From Larix sibirica (Eukaryota > Streptophyta > Pinopsida > Pinales > Pinaceae), in contig NWUY0300028875.1 in assembly GCA_004151065.3 (NCBI GenBank), forward strand, positions 1 through 23,552: 23,552 bases of DNA, written 5' to 3'. Under the pieces are notes generated by a model. That model was not told where the DNA came from. It did not search any database and was given only the letters and a program-made list of their open reading frames with translations. The position numbers and the translations under genes are program-made. How positions within the stretch are numbered: position 1 is the stretch's first letter; every line of letters starts with the position of its first letter. Below are positions 1 to 10,779 of this stretch, piece after piece.

Positions 1-1070
1 TCAATTTTCTTCAGAGGATTTCAACACAATCCGATTTGGTTTGATCATAGACCTAGTGTGTTGACAGGCTCATAGGTTTTTTTCAAGCAGGGTAGATTCA
101 ATAAAGACATAGATTTGGTTTGGAAACATATTTTGGGTCTGGGTAAATCGAATATTTTGGGAAAAATATAAAATTGGAGGGAATTTTCCATTGGTACCTG
201 CTTTCGAAAATTTTAAATTAACCCCACATCGAATCATGCGCCAAACTCCACATTGTTTCTCGTGCAACCGGAAAAAAAATTCAGGGGGAAATATGGGTTT
301 GACTAAATACTTGATTAGTGATGTTAATTAAATTTTAATTCATTTCTTATTTAGGATACATTTTGGGGGTGGTAATATCTTATGTGAGTCGAGTCGTCGA
401 CAACTGCCACCAAGAGGATTATGGATGGGGCAGAAACCGAGACACGGGAGAAAGTAACAACGGATGGCGAGGAAAGTGTGGAGTAACAGCTATAGCGGCA
501 CCAAGGAGTTGATCCAGAACCACTGGGAATGAGTTTTTCCTACGGAAGGGAGGAGGCAACAGAGCGCAACCACGAGGGGTAGTAGGAAACAACAGATAAA
601 ATAGTTGTGGAATGCAGAGGAGGAAAAAGTGGAAGGTTGAGGTTGGCGTAGGAATCAGGTGACGTTTGTAGCCACTAGCCAGTTGTTAGAGGGCCAAACC
701 GTTGGAAGACAGGAATTCACCAGGGCCCAAAGCAGAGGTGAGCAAACCGTCAGTCATCCCATAAGTGTTTGGGTAGGTCAGGAGAGCTATCGGGTAGCCG
801 CACAAGCACTGGGAAACCATACAAATCCTCGGGAAAGCCCGAAATGCAATCAGGAAGTCGAAAGTAGTCGTCCAGACTGCAGAAAATTTTGAGCACCCAG
901 AAAACTGCAAAAAAAATATCTCTGGTAGCCCAGTAATGGTTGGGAAGTGAGCAGAAAAGGATAGGGCATCCCATAAAGGAATCTAGGCAGCAGTAGTAGG
1001 CTTGGGAAACATCAGGATATAGATCCAAGCAACGAACAGAGTTTAACCAGCAAGTGTTTTAGGCATCAAG
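1..1070. other. Unassigned sequence upstream of copia gag
   Basis: No convincing gene is present. Positions 1-400 are AT-rich. Positions 400-1070 are more purine-rich and directly precede the copia gag start, so they could be that element's untranslated leader. I could not find a 5' LTR similar to the 3' LTR at 2726-3376, nor a tRNA-iMet primer site (TGGTATCAGAGC type). The 5' LTR is therefore lost, lies outside the window, or has diverged beyond recognition. Short open frames here overlap on both strands and look fortuitous. Confidence 0.4.
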
Positions 1071-1700
1071 ATGGTTGTTGTAAGTGTACGATGTGCAGAC
1101 AGGTTGGAGGGTGCATCCAACTACAACTTTTGGAAGGCGAGGGTCACGTTGGTTCTCATGGAGAACGGGTTGTGGGATTTTGCAAGCACAACAGTGATTG
1201 CGCCAACCGATCCTAAGGACCTGGTAGCTCACAACCTGAAAGATGTGAAGGTTGAGAGGATTATATTAGACGTGGTGAAGGATCATTTGATCCCTCACAT
1301 AGATAAGAAGACGTCATCCAAGGTGACGTTGGATGCTCTGACAGTATTATATCAAAGCAATAATCAAAACAGGAAGATGGTGTTGAATGAGGAGCTCGAA
1401 ATCACCAAGATGTCCAAGACTGATATTGTAGCTTCTTATCTCACCGAGATCACACAGATTCATGATAAGTTGGAAGCAGTTGTGGAGACAATGGACGATC
1501 TAGAGTTGGTGAGGATTTCCATGAATGGATTCACTAAGCCATGGGAAATCTTCATCAAAGGGATCGTTGCATGAGAGAAACTTCCTGATTGTGAGAGGTT
1601 ATGGGATGAATTCATCCAAGAGGAGATTCGGGAGGAGTCTCTATCTAGGGTGATGATTAGGAGAATGTTTCTCTTTCCAGTCAGTTAAAAAGGAGAAAGA
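1071..1700 (+). pseudogene. Ty1/copia gag (UBN2-type) remnant
   Basis: This is the N-terminal part of a copia polyprotein, the structural Gag that packages element RNA. The ATG at 1071 opens a 167-codon frame. Near its start is RLEGASNYNFWKARV, the usual 'L.G.NY..WK.R' opening of plant copia Gag. It continues through the helical region (ENGLWDFA; SYLTEITQIHDKLE). A TGA at 1572-1574 interrupts it, but the same frame continues with EKLPDCERLWDEFIQEE to about 1660, so the TGA is a nonsense mutation, probably of a CGA codon. The zinc knuckle and protease follow downstream. The family call is solid from motif order; the copia sublineage is not determined. Confidence 0.8.
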
Positions 1701-1717
1701 ACAGTATAGGCGGAGAT

Positions 1718-2221
1718 TTGACTTCACAGGCAGTGAAGAAGAAGAAGGACATGAGAAAAGTTAAGTGCTTTTCATGCCACAAGTGTGTCCATTATGCTTC
1801 ACAATGTCCAGAACGGAAGAAAAATAAGATCAAGTCTCAGCAGGTAGCAGCAACTACGGAAGCTCATGTTAAGGAGTTTGTTGAGAAGTTTGAGAAGGAT
1901 TTCTCGTTAGTCTCTTATATTTCTTGCACAATTTCTAGTAGTGCCTGGTTCGTGGATAGTGGGGCTTCTCATCATATGACGGAGACACGTGATTGTTTCA
2001 CCTGGTTTTTAGGGACATACCCATATTCGCATGTGAAGGGAGTTGGAATAGTCAATTTCAAGCTAGAGTCAGGTGGTTCTCTGGACGTGACAAACGTGTT
2101 GTGTGTAACAAAGATCAAGATGAATTTGGACTCAATTTCATCATTGGAGGATAGTGGATATCCTAGCTATTTTGAGAGGGGATGGGTTTTCATTCGGTCG
2201 ATGGGATCTAGCATAGACTAA
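1718..2221 (+). pseudogene. Copia nucleocapsid zinc knuckle plus aspartic protease
   Basis: This frame continues the copia polyprotein. Residues 17-30 (1766-1807) form a CX2CX4HX4C zinc knuckle (C17, C20, H25, C30) after a lysine-rich stretch, which is the RNA-binding nucleocapsid motif. Residues 78-87 read FVDSGASHHM, the copia protease active site, with D-S-G intact at 1955-1963. The frame then follows the protease fold to NVLCVTKIKMNLDSISSLED and a VFIRS stretch, where the pre-integrase region normally begins. It ends at a stop at 2219-2221. The ATG at 1718 is probably internal, because gag and protease are normally one polyprotein and the break at 1660-1718 looks like a frameshift. Confidence 0.85.
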
Positions 2222-2716
2222 GCACAAGTTATTGGTGTCAGAGAGGAAAAATTTTACAAGTTACAGGACAAGCCTGTAGTTGGATCTAAGGGGATCTTGG
2301 ATCATGGATCGATTTTAATGATAGAGGTCAAGGAGCAGAAGAATTCGAAAGGTGAGCAGAGTTCACAGACTTCCAATATGGGGATTAAACCTTCAAAGGG
2401 GAAGAGGGATTTGGACCCTTCCAATTCTTCCAGGAGACCTAGTTGGTACTAGATGACAGTGATGGATGCTCAAGAGTAGAAACCGTTTTCTAGGAGCACA
2501 TTGAAGGAGAGTGGACCTTTGAAAAAATTTTCAAACTTAGAGGCACTGATGTGTAGCATGTGAAGAGTCATCGATTATGTGTCTTCTAGTAAATTGGGAG
2601 CAACTAACCAACAGGGTTGGAGGAATTCCAGTGTGCAAGATGATGTGAGCAATAATGTTCCAAGTTCAAAGGGATAACCAATTACATGTGGCTCTCAGAG
2701 AAGTACCTTCCTCGCT
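2222..2716 (+). pseudogene. Internally deleted copia polyprotein tail
   Basis: After the protease, the conceptual translation reads VIGVREEKFYKLQ, resembling the start of the pre-integrase region. It then passes directly into a polar linker of the kind that lies between integrase and reverse transcriptase in copia (SSRRPSWY..MTVMDAQE, then LKKFSNLEALMCSM). It jumps again to a C-terminal-like stretch (NSSVQDDVSNNVPSSKG) before the polypurine tract. No integrase D-D-E, RT YVDD or RNase H motif is present. I infer two internal deletions. Placing the linker relies on remembered family layout, so that part is moderate confidence. Confidence 0.5.
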
Positions 2717-2725
2717 AAGAGGGAG
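2717..2725 (+). other. Polypurine tract of the copia remnant
   Basis: AAGAGGGAG lies directly before TGTTGA, the likely first bases of the 3' LTR. This all-purine run next to a TG terminus is the standard site for priming plus-strand DNA synthesis. Confidence 0.7.
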
Positions 2726-3376
2726 TGTTGATTTTTGTAGCATCAAACAGGTACTTCCATGTGGATAGTGTATAACAGGTGGAAGGTGTCATTATTGACT
2801 CTTAAACTTAGGATATTCACCTTAGTAAATTGAACTATTAAAATGAATGTACTTTTGTAATTAATTTATGTAAAGTGATCTAGAGAGCCCATGGTATATA
2901 ATTTGGTAGCCCTAGTATTGGTCCAGGGTATTTGCATATTTTAATATTCGAAAAGGCAGCCTAGGTGAGAGGAGGAGACACACAATAGTCACACAAAGTG
3001 AGTGAGGTCTCATTTAGTGGTTGGAGATGGAGTTTCAGCCAAGTGTGTAGTTTTAGGGGTAGGGTCAAAGGAAAGGATCAAGGGGTAGCCAATGGTTAGC
3101 AACTAGCAATATCGAAGGGATGATCTTGAGGTGTGAAGGCTAGCATCATGTCATTGCAATTCCTCAATGGACCATTTTCCCAGGACGAAAGCTCGAGATT
3201 TTTATAGTTAATAAAAATCATTGTTTGTTGGTTTTTCCCTGGTTAGGGACTTTTCAAGGTAAATCTAAGTGTCAAATGTATATGTGATTTCCTGTATTTT
3301 TTCCGCTACATAAATTGTTAGATCTTAGTGTATTTGCAGTTAATAATTTTGACCAAGTTATTCGAACTGTTAACCA
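2726..3376 (+). repeat. Probable copia 3' LTR
   Basis: It starts TGTTGATTTT directly after the polypurine tract and contains a TATA-like TATATAAT at 2895-2902. The 3' edge is an estimate: GTTAACCA at 3369-3376 gives a CA end and a length of about 650 bp, but there is no second LTR in the window to set the border. Confidence 0.5.
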
Positions 3377-4697
3377 GATATGGGATTGAGTAAATTTAAC
3401 ACTTTTGACATATTAAAGTCAACCAAACAGTGATAGCTTATCTAGAGGTAGTAATCCTCCCCTTTTTAGTACATATTATTTTTCTCTATTTACTACCAAT
3501 CAAGAGGAGAGGTAGGAACTTGTCCACAAGAATTGAAAATGTTTGTGGCCACGTCAAATTATTGTACTCCTTTTCTTTGTAAGGACCATCTAGCTTGCTT
3601 GGGAGAGTAAGATATTGTGGCTTAATGCTCTGTTCTTTTTTTGAGAAAAATATTGTAATAGCAAGGAAAAGATGGAGGAGAATTCCATTAATTAGGGGAA
3701 GAAAAACCCTTATAGTAATGAGGGGACCCAAAGGGAAAGCATGATTGCATAAATTTTGACCAAATTCTCCAAATTCTTGCGTTGAATAGATATTTATTGA
3801 GTTAGCTCATACATGTTTATTCTTTGTGTTAGTTGAGTACTTAATATCCTTAAACTATGAGTCCTTTGGGATTAGCATTTCCCTTATTCCTGCATTATTT
3901 AATATTAGGGTTAGTTTGGCTAAGAATTGCACACAATAGATTACATTGATTGGATCAAGGATCCTATAGCCTATAGGTGGCTTGGCCAAAGGGAGACGAG
4001 GGAAATTGCATTCCATGTGCTAAGTAAAATTTGCATGCTATCACATGGACATAATTTGTTACAGTGACTTAGAAAAATAGTGTTGTACCACAATATGAAA
4101 TACCTTGCTACTATCAAATCCAAATTCACATATTTTAGTAGTTGATAAACGTGATTTGGTGTTTCTATTATTTAGGAAAGAAAATAAACCTTTTTTATCC
4201 ATATGATACTATTCCAAGAATATAACTACATTATGGGAAAATTGAAGACACCCTTTGAACCTAATAACTAAAGAGTTCAAAATGTTTTCTCATTCAAATT
4301 TAGAAGGGGTTTTTTATAGATAAATTATAACACAATATTTGGATGTAGTATTTTAGTGTTTTCGAAATGAATGTATTTCCTAGTAATGCATGCATGACCA
4401 TCAAATAGGAACTAGACCATAATGTATTTTTTCTCAAAATGTAGAGTTATAAATATAATTTGTTTAGTTAAAATATACAACTATAGATTATAGTTTTCAT
4501 ATTGTATTCTTCTTTTATATGAATAAATGGATGGAAGAGATCTCATTTTAGATATCAATTAATCAAACAATATGAATTTCTATGTTATTGAAGAGAATAT
4601 ACAACCTTGATTTAACTTTGTTAAGTGATATTTAAGTGAAAACTATTGCTAAACATAGAAGGATTGTGATCTATTACCTTTTATAGGGAACCAGTCT
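3377..4697. other. AT-rich intergenic sequence, no gene recognised
   Basis: This stretch is AT-rich with many stops in all frames. The longest open frame (3486-3731, minus) has no recognisable motif and no partner. I see no RNA gene or clear repeat boundary. It is most likely old, eroded transposon DNA. Confidence 0.5.
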
Positions 4698-4710
4698 AGG
4701 TTTGATACCA
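4698..4710 (-). other. Degenerate tRNA-iMet primer-binding-like site
   Basis: On the minus strand this reads TGGTATCAAACCT, matching the usual copia primer site TGGTATCAGAGCC at 10 of 13 positions. It lies immediately inside the LTR-like sequence at 4715-5635, as expected for a minus-strand copia element. No gag follows, so only the leading end of the element survives. Confidence 0.4.
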
Positions 4711-4714
4711 AGAA

Positions 4715-5635
4715 TAGACATGTTTATAGACTAGCATATTTCCAGGGGTAAGAGTGTTATTTAAATTTAAGAACATGGGCTCAAGTCTTGTAGTAATCTC
4801 AGCCTAATCCGTAAACTACAGTGGATATTCCACTGGAACAATTCATCACAGCGGATCTTACAACTACGTTCTTATTTTATTAGCTTATTTTTATTGAATG
4901 CCAAATAACTGGAACTGAAACAAGAATAACTAGAGAAAAAAAGTACAAAATCCACACAATAATACAAGAAATTCCCTGGAAAACCCACTATGGGGAAAAA
5001 CCCAACCACAAATGAGGACTATGCCTTGATCTTTATGTCAAATTGCAAAGACAAAGGAAACGGTACTCTCTATGGAGTTATCTATGAATTTGTGCCTAGA
5101 ATGGTTATTGTAGGATCTCCTATATCTTATGTTATGCTCTAACATCAACTCAACTATGGAACAATACAATACCTCAAAAGAATGGCACCCCCCTTCTCTT
5201 CTAGCGGCTCGGTATTTACCATAGCTCGATAGTCGTCTAGGGTTAATGGTTTCTGCATGCCCTAACTCTCGATTAGGGTTAGGGTTTTGGATATTCTAAA
5301 ATGTTCTTGAAATTCCACGTGTGACTAGCTCCACATATGCAAGAAATGAGAGCTAACGTGGAATCCACTCAATACCATGGTGCTCAACTGGATATGTCAA
5401 CTTGCGAGAGGCATAACTTCTTCATACGGACTTCGTTTGAGGTGATGTTTGGACCGTTGGAAAGGTATCGGCCTGTAGAATATGGAATATTTGTCCAAAT
5501 TAAGGTTTGATAATAAAAAAAATGGGTCATTTAATCCCTCAAAATGGCCTCAAAATTTTTCAGACAATTTTTTACCCCAAATTTAAAAAATGAGACTTGC
5601 CCATAAAATGGGCCCTACAAGCCAATTCATCCAAT
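4715..5635 (-). repeat. Probable minus-strand copia-type LTR remnant
   Basis: On the minus strand at about 4975-5015 this contains GGTTGGGTTTTTCCCC and GGGTTTTCC, a pattern common in the U5 part of plant copia LTRs. A degenerate primer site follows it. The outer border is a guess near 5635, where the minus strand reads ATATTGGATG, possibly a mutated TG terminus. A double telomere-type motif TTAGGGTTAGGGTTT lies at 5273-5287. Confidence 0.35.
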
Positions 5636-5689
5636 ATTTCAACCCTGAAAGATCCAAGTAGGTGAAAAATTACATATTGATCCATTTCG

Positions 5690-5743
5690 TCTCACAAGCC
5701 TTTCATTAACCTCCATTCTCACAAGCCTTTCATTAACCTCCAT
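5690..5743. repeat. Perfect 27-bp tandem duplication
   Basis: Two exact head-to-tail copies, 5690-5716 and 5717-5743, each beginning TCTCACAAGCC. Being exact in an otherwise eroded region, it looks like a recent local slippage event. Confidence 0.9.
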
Positions 5744-5761
5744 TGAAAATTTTCTCAACAA

Positions 5762-5970
5762 TGTTATCCTCTCATATATTAAGTATTCCATTGAACATTG
5801 TTTAAGTTTTTTACTTTTGTAACCAAATTGAGTAGGGAATGTGTATTTGTTATGTTATCCATTTCCTAGTCTATATAAGTCAAAGGAAGTATGAATGCAC
5901 AACCATACTCATTTTGTATATTGAATGGGTTTTCATTTTGTATATTGAATAGATTTTCACTTTTTTGTTG
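5762..5970 (+). repeat. Possible short 5' LTR of a small plus-strand element
   Basis: It starts TGTTATCC and carries a TATA-like CTATATAAG near 5872-5880. A 24-bp near-tandem repeat (5910-5933 and 5934-5957, two mismatches) lies close to the end. It is followed by a degenerate tRNA-iMet primer site. No matching 3' LTR copy is visible, so the LTR call rests on TATA position, the primer site and the TG start. Confidence 0.35.
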
Positions 5971-5984
5971 TTGGTAAAAAAGCG
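5971..5984 (+). other. Degenerate tRNA-iMet primer-binding-like site
   Basis: TTGGTAAAAAAGCG matches TTGGTATCAGAGCG at 11 of 14 positions, with the three changes all to A. It directly follows the LTR-like end at 5970. Confidence 0.4.
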
Positions 5985-6535
5985 TATTTGGACAATCACA
6001 AGTATATAATAAGTTTAAAACAAGTGCACCACTTCAATAGGAAGGTTAAGTTGGCACATGTCTATTTAATTTTAGCGGATAGTGAAAGTAGTGTTACTTC
6101 GCTTGAATGTACTATTGATCATTATATCATCCATAAAGAGTGTAGGACTCCTCCTATGGGAAGCATGGGATAGAATCAATTTCCTAATGTAATCTTAAAA
6201 TTACAATTAATTCTTCCCCTAGTTGATGGACGAATTCTAAGAGGTAAATTCCTTTTGGAGAGATTTGGTTTTAATGAAATTACTTTTAAATATATATCCT
6301 AAGACCATTATTCACTCACCAAAAATAATTTTTTACCATTTAATTTATCTATGTGCTTCAAGAAACCGAGGAATATATGGGTTAGGTACATTACGAATGG
6401 GATAGGTTCCATGTTTTTTAATAGAACTACAATTAGCATGTGGTTTACCATTAAGAAAAAATACAAATTTTAAGTAGCTTCATATGTAGCACTATTACCA
6501 ATGAAAAATAAACCTTCTAAATTTTGAAAGGGGAG
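5985..6535 (+). other. Internal remnant of a small LTR element ending in a polypurine-like run
   Basis: About 550 bp with one 61-codon open frame (5988-6173) and no recognisable gag or pol motif. It ends in GAAAGGGGAG (6526-6535), which looks like a plus-strand polypurine tract. The next base begins the long gypsy LTR. The stretch may be the body of a short non-autonomous LTR element whose 3' LTR was displaced when the gypsy element arrived, but the tract could also be chance. Confidence 0.3.
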
Positions 6536-7206
6536 TGTTAGTACCAGAGGCGTTCCAAGGCTGTAAGTTAGAACCGTGCCTATGAATCAATATAATTTTT
6601 TATAGTAATTTGCTTATTCAATAGAAAACTTTATCAAGAATCATTGTAACTTATTTAAATTGTCTAGAAATTAGACAGACATTCATTTCCATGGAAAGAA
6701 TGTTGGGCAATACTTCTGATATAACAGGAGAATACTTATACAAATGAATGGATGGAATGGCATGAGCAAAGGTACTACATTAGTAAATATTTATCCCATT
6801 TTTTCCAAAAGACATACTGAGCAAATAGAATTCAAGAGTCGGAAAGGAAATAATGATAGAATAAGCACAAATCTTTATAGAAATAACTCCATCAAATTCA
6901 AATAGCACATCGTGAATACTTCAAAACATATTAAATGGAAAATGACACACATCATAACATTTTAATCAAATATCCAGTGAAAGGTTATCCCATTAGGACT
7001 TGCATTATGCTTATCAATTATAGAAAAGTTGAAAGAGATGAAAATATAACAGAAAGTGGTACTAACCGTATATATCAGAAGATCAGAATAGACATAATCA
7101 TCATGTCATAGATTGAAATTTCTTAGCCAATGTTTGATCAGACAAAATCCTTCAGAAGTTACACTTCTTACAAAAAGAGTCGACCATTTTTTCTAGCTTT
7201 TTGAGT

Positions 7207-7215
7207 CTATTTATA
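7207..7215 (-). promoter_or_regulatory. LTR TATA box (3' LTR copy)
   Basis: TATAAATAG on the minus strand, within GGCTATAAATAGACTC, about 140 bp past the end of the LTR ORF and about 670 bp before the LTR end. It is conserved in the other LTR. It is a close match to the plant TATA consensus and the best candidate for the genomic RNA promoter. Confidence 0.6.
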
Positions 7216-7353
7216 GCCTCAGGGGCTTTACAAATTTTTAAAACAAAATTATGTTTTAAATAACAGGTTTCAGTTTCAAAAACAGTTTGAGCAAAATTTT
7301 CATTACAAAATTGACTATCTAATGACTTGATGTTGACCAGCTGGATAAACTAA

Positions 7354-10300
7354 TCAGTATCCTCCTTGTTGAGGTGGAGGAGGATGTAGCTATGATGATG
7401 AAGCTCCAACAAGTGACTGCATGGATGCGGCCCTTTCCTGTTGCCTGAACTGAAGGAACCTAGTAATATTCTTCCAGTCTTTTCCCAAAGGATATTGGAA
7501 AAATTTTACTTCCCTGAGGGCCATATCCAATTCTGTGTAGTGCTCGAAGGTTGGCCTTGGTAGAGTCCTAACGATTGACTGAAGCTGAGAAAACATTTCA
7601 AAATATGGATGAAGCTTTCAAACACTGTCTTACCATATAGTTCTCCTTGGATATATACAAATCCATCCTCGGAATTATGTGGCTCCATCAGAAATACATT
7701 AAAACGTTCCTTTGGATATAGATCTCCATTTCCATCCCATAAACGAAGAAGGCCTAATGGGAAGAGATCATTGAACATGGATTTAAAGGAACGAACATCG
7801 TGAGAAATTTGATTGGCCATATCATTAACATTTTGCGCCATCAAGCCTTTACTTATCACCTTGTTAGTTTCCATTATAACCTTGGCTCTATCCCTTGCAG
7901 CATAATTCTGAAGTTCTTGGAAGGATTTTTCATTTAGAAAATATATTACTGACTTGGCAGTTTCTGTTCTCTTATCTAGATTATTTAGGATATTGTGCAA
8001 ATATTGGGAGGATATCACAGCTATCTCCCACTCTTATTGTGAAATGGAAAAATGATTCCAGTGATATGTTATTAGCATTAATATTTGATCCCATAATAAA
8101 TGCTTGGAAGCCCTTAATAACAGCTTACCAGTTATATCAACCTTGGACTGTTGTAACTCATAAATAACATTATCTTTCCTAATCACTTCTTCATTCAGGA
8201 CCTTCAGTTCCTCATTCTTATGCCTCAACTCCACCTAGACTTGGTTTAAATGATCATCTTTGAGACTCATCTTGGCTATGGACTAGGACAATTTATCTGT
8301 AGGATCTGTTGACGATGTTGCTTGTAAAACTGCAGCTTTATTTAACATGAGGTCTTGATTGTGCCTTTTTAACTCCTCAAATTCTCTTTTAAGAGACACA
8401 ATCCTTTCCTTATGAGACTTATTTTCAAGCACTGCTTTATCTAGCTCTAACTGAATTTCCAATATCTATGTCATCTGAGGATGTTCAACTATAGGCATGT
8501 TCAATTTTTTTTCAGAGCTGAAATCTCCTTGTCTTTTTCCTTTAGCATATTCTAAATGGGAATGGAATCATTGGGATCCCTCACTAACTTAGCAATCTAA
8601 TGTTCTAAGTCAGTGATCTTCAATTGCTTGGTGTTGGTTGAATATTTTTCATTTTTTAGCTGACACTCCAACCTCTTAACTGTACCTTGTAGTTTATTAG
8701 TGCTCATGGTGTACTTCAAAACATCTACGTATACTCCTTCTTTGGTTTGTCTATGAAGTTCCATAATGTCTTTCAGATGAAATGCATCAAGGTTTACAGT
8801 AACCTGAGTGGTTTTATAGTTTGAAGGCACCTTCTTACCACCATGTGCAATAGGTTCTAAAATAGCCATCTTTAGTGTTCCTTGTCTCAGATCGAGCACT
8901 GACAAAATTCTAGCTTGATGACACGTGTTGGTCTCATTCTTCATAAACAAACTCTTTTGTAAATCCACTTTATCATCCTTTATTTGATCATAAACCCCAA
9001 ACAGTCCAAATTTAACTAGAGAAGTTGTCACCAGGGTTTCCTATTGAGAGGATGCCTCCCTCCCTTGCGATCATACTAAGGAAGGAAAATTCTCAAGAAT
9101 GATTGACACTAAAGAAGTGGGAGTCGGCTTGAGTCGGATAGCCAAGTTGGACTACTTTTCTAATTTGGACTTCTTAGGCTAGGACCCAAATCTTTCTTAT
9201 TTGTCTTTCTCAATGTCAGAGGTGACCTCAGTCAAGGCCCTCTTCCCTAACAGGTCAGTTTTGTGAGGTGTTGGGTTAACTTGAGATGTAATTTCGTGAC
9301 ATGGATCCATAGAATTCTTCGCTTGTTCCCAACTATCAAGGTCATCTACCTTATCAAACTATGGATGTGGTTCATGGGGATAAGAAGCTAACCTCACAGC
9401 CTGTCTTTTGCATGATATAAATTCTTTCGGATCGTACTTCCAGCTGAAACTTTTCAGAATATTCATACTAGCCAACATTTCTTCAGCAATAGGCTGAGCA
9501 GCTTTGGTTCTGACATTAAATGGTCCTGCTTCATTTGGAACTTTAAAAGTCCCACTGTTGTTGTTTTTTCATAAAATGTACATCATCATAGTTGAACCTT
9601 TGATTAATGAGTTCAAGAGCAAATAATCTAGGAGTTAAAAAAACATGGATCTTATAAGGTGGGACTTCTGGTCCATAGACATGAATCTCAGTATGACCTT
9701 CAAAACAAAACCAATCTCCTACTGGGTCCTCGGGATTTAAATGTAGTAAAAAATTACATTCGGGGAATACTCTGGGAGGTGGTGCATCGAATAACAAAGA
9801 TTATACCTTTGTCATAACAGTGTCCACGAACTCAAGAAAACCTTCATTGTTAGGCTTAGCTATAGATTTATGTATATCTGACTGGTCAAAGAACTCTTTA
9901 TTATGATATAGGATCATGTACAAGAGATAGGAAGGGTACCTAAAAATATTTTTTGAGGAAAAATTCTTTAACTAGAGGTGAATAGCTTGAAAAAGAAAGG
10001 AATCAATATCTAAATTGATAGATGATTTATTATTTAACAAATTGATTAGCAAAATAAAACCTAGGGACGCATCATTGATGACTATATCATGATCATACCC
10101 TAGAATCTGGCATACCATAGAAAGAGTTGGTTGATCTTTCTCCGAGAAGACTTCCAAACTATACAACGAATGTGTAGCTGGAATTTCAAATTCCATAGAA
10201 CGACGTCCTAACAAAAGTATCCATGTTCTCGGATGATAACTATCTGATCTTTATGTCGAGAACCTCTTCATCAAAGATCAAGCTAGAGTGATATTCTTCC

Positions 10301-10548
10301 ATGTCTTTCATCTCAAGGAGAAGCTCCTTACTCACAGGACATATGATAGAACCCAACCTAGAGATGATGACCTTTCTTTCTGGTGCATACTGCTCAATGC
10401 ACCACTGTACTAATTCCGATAAAGGACGACCTCTAGGAAGTATCATTTTTGCTAGCCCTAAATCCCATAGGTTTAATAGGTCATTTCCTTCCTTCGCCCG
10501 GTATTCGGCTTCTCGAGACAGCTGGTGCAAATGGTTGATGGAGAGCAT
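7354..10548 (-). pseudogene. LTR-encoded coiled-coil protein, copy in 3' LTR (broken)
   Basis: A degenerate coding region of about 1,060 codons lies inside the LTR in the element's sense direction. I do not recognise the family. In order it shows an N-terminal segment from ATG 10548 (MLSINHLHQLSREAEYRAKE); a hydrophobic-rich helical segment (10214-9972); a compact region with DDVHFMK (9797-9543); a basic PKKSK patch near 9165-9180 that could be a nuclear signal; heptad-like coiled-coil stretches (8700-8050); a conserved block (ISHDVRSFKSMFNDLFPLGL, about 7800-7730); and a proline-rich tail LHPPPPQQGGY ending at TGA 7354-7356. Stops include 8597-8599, 8552-8554 and 8034-8036. A 1-base loss near 7613 and another near 10170 shift the frame. 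The true start is uncertain, because both copies share a stop just upstream near 10634. It could be two ORFs or a spliced one. Confidence 0.65.
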
Positions 10549-10779
10549 TAGATCATGGATATCAAAGTGCTCATCCCCTAGGTGCTCCTCCCTGCTAATT
10601 TGGTTGCTTGAAAACAGGTCAGCTTCTGTGTCTTAAATGGATGCCATGCTTCTAAACATAGCGGGCTTTCTCAGAATGGTGGACCTTGGGAATGTGAAAA
10701 CAAGGCTAAGACGGTAGTGGGGTAAGCGAGAGATCGGGAAATCCAGGCGAAATAATGCTCTAAAAATTTTGAATATGTG

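Noticed and set aside
659-1028. Open frames on both strands upstream of copia gag
   Set aside because: They are mutually overlapping, have no motifs or conserved partner, and are probably leader sequence.
6526-6535. GAAAGGGGAG as the polypurine tract of the gypsy element
   Set aside because: The gypsy element runs on the minus strand, so its tract must lie at 11760-11771. This run is outside the element and on the opposite strand.
7609-8167. Plus-strand open frames opposite the LTR ORF
   Set aside because: They overlap the better-supported minus-strand frame, carry no motif, and are not kept in the other LTR.
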